This document shows positions 32,682-33,920 of a DNA stretch of 33,920 nucleotides, piece after piece. The notes below the pieces were generated by a model. The model had not been told where the DNA came from. It was given only the letters and a program-made list of their open reading frames with translations, and did not search any database. The stretch is from Clostridia bacterium. GTDB taxonomy: Bacteria; Bacillota; Clostridia; Oscillospirales; Butyricicoccaceae. Positions within the stretch are counted from its first letter, which is position 1, and the number at the start of each line of letters is the position of its first letter. The DNA is taken from NCBI GenBank assembly GCA_017453985.1, contig JAFTDT010000059.1, positions 1 to 33,920 on the forward strand. Reading direction: 5' to 3'. The position numbers and the translations under genes were made by a program.

Positions 32682-32703
32682 TCGCAAAAGCGCATGATAT
32701 ACT
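32675..32703 (+). promoter_or_regulatory. Promoter of the iron-dependent alcohol dehydrogenase gene
   Basis: TTGTCA (32675-32680), a 17-nt spacer and TATACT (32698-32703), about 94 nt before the start codon. Its -35 shares five base pairs with the -35 of the divergent operon. Confidence 0.8.
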
Positions 32704-32796
32704 GTATGCATGAAGCGCCGTGAATTGGCATAACCGACGAAAAGGGCGCATAACGGCAGTAAAAATGTGTAAATATAAAAAAGAAGGGAAGATATT

Positions 32797-33920
32797 ATGG
32801 ACAATTTTGTGTGGTCGATACCGACTGAGATCTATTTCGGCAAGGGTCAGATAGAGCGTCTGGGCGAGGTGGCGAAAAAATACGGCTCGCGGGCGCTGAT
32901 CGTCTATGGCGGCGGCAGCATAAAACGCAACGGCATCTTCGATGCGGCGACCTCTTCGCTGAGGGCGAGCGGCGTGGAATATTTCGAGCTGTCCGGTGTG
33001 GAGCCGAATCCCCGTGTCACCTCGGTCAACCGCGGCGCGGAGCTGTGCCGCGAGCATAAGATCGATCTGCTGCTCCCGATCGGCGGCGGCTCCAGCATCG
33101 ACTGCGCCAAGGCGATCGCCGCGGCGGCGTTTTACGACGGCGACGCATGGGATCTGGTCAAGGATCGCAGCCTCATCACCAAGGTGCTGCCGATAGTTAC
33201 GGTGCTGACGCTGGCGGCGACCGGATCGGAGATGGATCCCGTCGGCGTTATCAGCAATATGGATACCAATGAAAAGCGTTCGATAGGGCACCCGGCGATG
33301 TGCCCGCGCGCATCTATCATGGACCCGTCCTACACCTTCACGGTCAATGCGTGGCATACCGCCGCCGGCACGGCGGATATCATGTCGCACGCCATGGAGA
33401 ATTATTTCTCCCCGAAAAAGGCATACCTTCAGGACCGCATGACCGAGGCTGTGCTCAAGACCTGTGTGGAATACGGCATACGCGCGATACGCGATCCCAA
33501 TGATTACGAGGCGCGCGCCAATCTCATGTGGGCGGGGAGCTGGGCGATAAACGGCACGCTCAGCGCCGGCAAGGGCGTGCCGTGGTCGGTGCACGGCATC
33601 GAGCATCAGCTCAGCGCCTATTACGACATCACACACGGCGTCGGACTGGCGATAGTCACGCCGCACTGGATGGACTATGTGCTGAGCGAGAGCACGCTGG
33701 ATCGCTTTGTGGACTTTGCCGTGAATGTCTGGGGCATAGAGGACGGCGGCGACAAATGGGCGGCGGCGCGCGACGGCATCGCGGCGCTGCGCGACTATTT
33801 CAAGGCGCTGGGCATACCCATGACGCTGCATGAGGTCGGCATCGACGACAAGCTGATCGACACCATGGCGGAGAACCTCGGCGGCAGCCTTTCCCGCGGC
33901 TATGTGCCGCTGACTCCCGA
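32797..33920 (+). CDS. Iron-containing alcohol dehydrogenase, butanol dehydrogenase type; 3' end outside the window
   Basis: The ATG follows AAGAAGGGAAGATATT; 374 codons are visible with no stop. The N-terminal half is the NAD(P)-binding fold (YFGKGQIERLG, IVYGGGSIKRNG, LLPIGGGSSIDCAKAIA, TLAATGSEMDP). The metal site of group III alcohol dehydrogenases follows: the Asp and His of AGTADIMSHAMENYF, the His of VHGIEHQLSAYYD, and the His of ITHGVGLAIVTPHWM. The sequence is of the BdhA/YugJ type, which reduces butyraldehyde and other aldehydes with NADPH and helps fermentative redox balance. About 15-20 residues should lie beyond the window. Confidence 0.95.
   Translation, partial: MDNFVWSIPTEIYFGKGQIERLGEVAKKYGSRALIVYGGGSIKRNGIFDAATSSLRASGVEYFELSGVEPNPRVTSVNRGAELCREHKIDLLLPIGGGSSIDCAKAIAAAAFYDGDAWDLVKDRSLITKVLPIVTVLTLAATGSEMDPVGVISNMDTNEKRSIGHPAMCPRASIMDPSYTFTVNAWHTAAGTADIMSHAMENYFSPKKAYLQDRMTEAVLKTCVEYGIRAIRDPNDYEARANLMWAGSWAINGTLSAGKGVPWSVHGIEHQLSAYYDITHGVGLAIVTPHWMDYVLSESTLDRFVDFAVNVWGIEDGGDKWAAARDGIAALRDYFKALGIPMTLHEVGIDDKLIDTMAENLGGSLSRGYVPLTP

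Overview
The window looks like a chromosomal segment of a GC-rich low-GC-phylum anaerobe (Bacillota, class Clostridia, probably Oscillospirales/Ruminococcaceae-like). The reasons are a WalR-WalK system with YycH/YycI-type partners and WalJ, a GluRS-GlnRS gene pair, an M20 Sapep/PepV-type dipeptidase, a Bce-type antimicrobial-peptide resistance module, strong Gram-positive ribosome binding sites, and frequent ATGA overlaps. This placement is inferred from gene content. I see no rRNA, tRNA, CRISPR array, transposase or phage gene.

Left part (1-6660). The 3' end of groEL is followed, on the minus strand, by a lipoprotein built from two copies of one domain, with its own promoter and terminator. 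Then come plus-strand genes: an NfeD-like/SPFH membrane pair, an M20 dipeptidase, and a VWA-domain lipoprotein preceded by what looks like an ECF-sigma promoter.

Centre (6687-23762). Fifteen genes lie on the minus strand. From a good promoter at 23734-23762 run gltX, glnS, a cysteine desulfurase, thiI, cinA, a Nudix hydrolase, walR, walK, yycH and yycI, with no gap over about 22 nt. After a second promoter come murA, walJ, rlmH, an HD-domain protein and an unrecognised membrane protein, ending at a two-way terminator. The thiI frame carries an in-frame TAG at codon 11, exactly where the family has a conserved Glu.

Right part (23813-33920). A plus-strand aquaporin is followed by a minus-strand operon, listed here in transcription order: a shrunken P-protein-like gene (chorismate mutase-like + truncated prephenate dehydratase + ACT), a stand-alone HypF C-terminal (Kae1-like) domain with altered glycine motifs, RidA, a BceR-type regulator, a BceS-type kinase, then an operator matching the TTACA-N4-TGTAA type, a BceA-type ATPase, a BceB-type permease and a NisI/SpaI-like lipoprotein. 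The lipoprotein gene is flanked by imperfect direct repeats of the permease 3' end, a visible rearrangement scar. An iron-dependent alcohol dehydrogenase diverges from this operon through overlapping -35 boxes and runs off the window.

Most worth a second look: the thiI amber codon; the operon joining two reduced enzyme homologues and RidA to a peptide-resistance module; and the repeat scar with its possible small membrane peptide.
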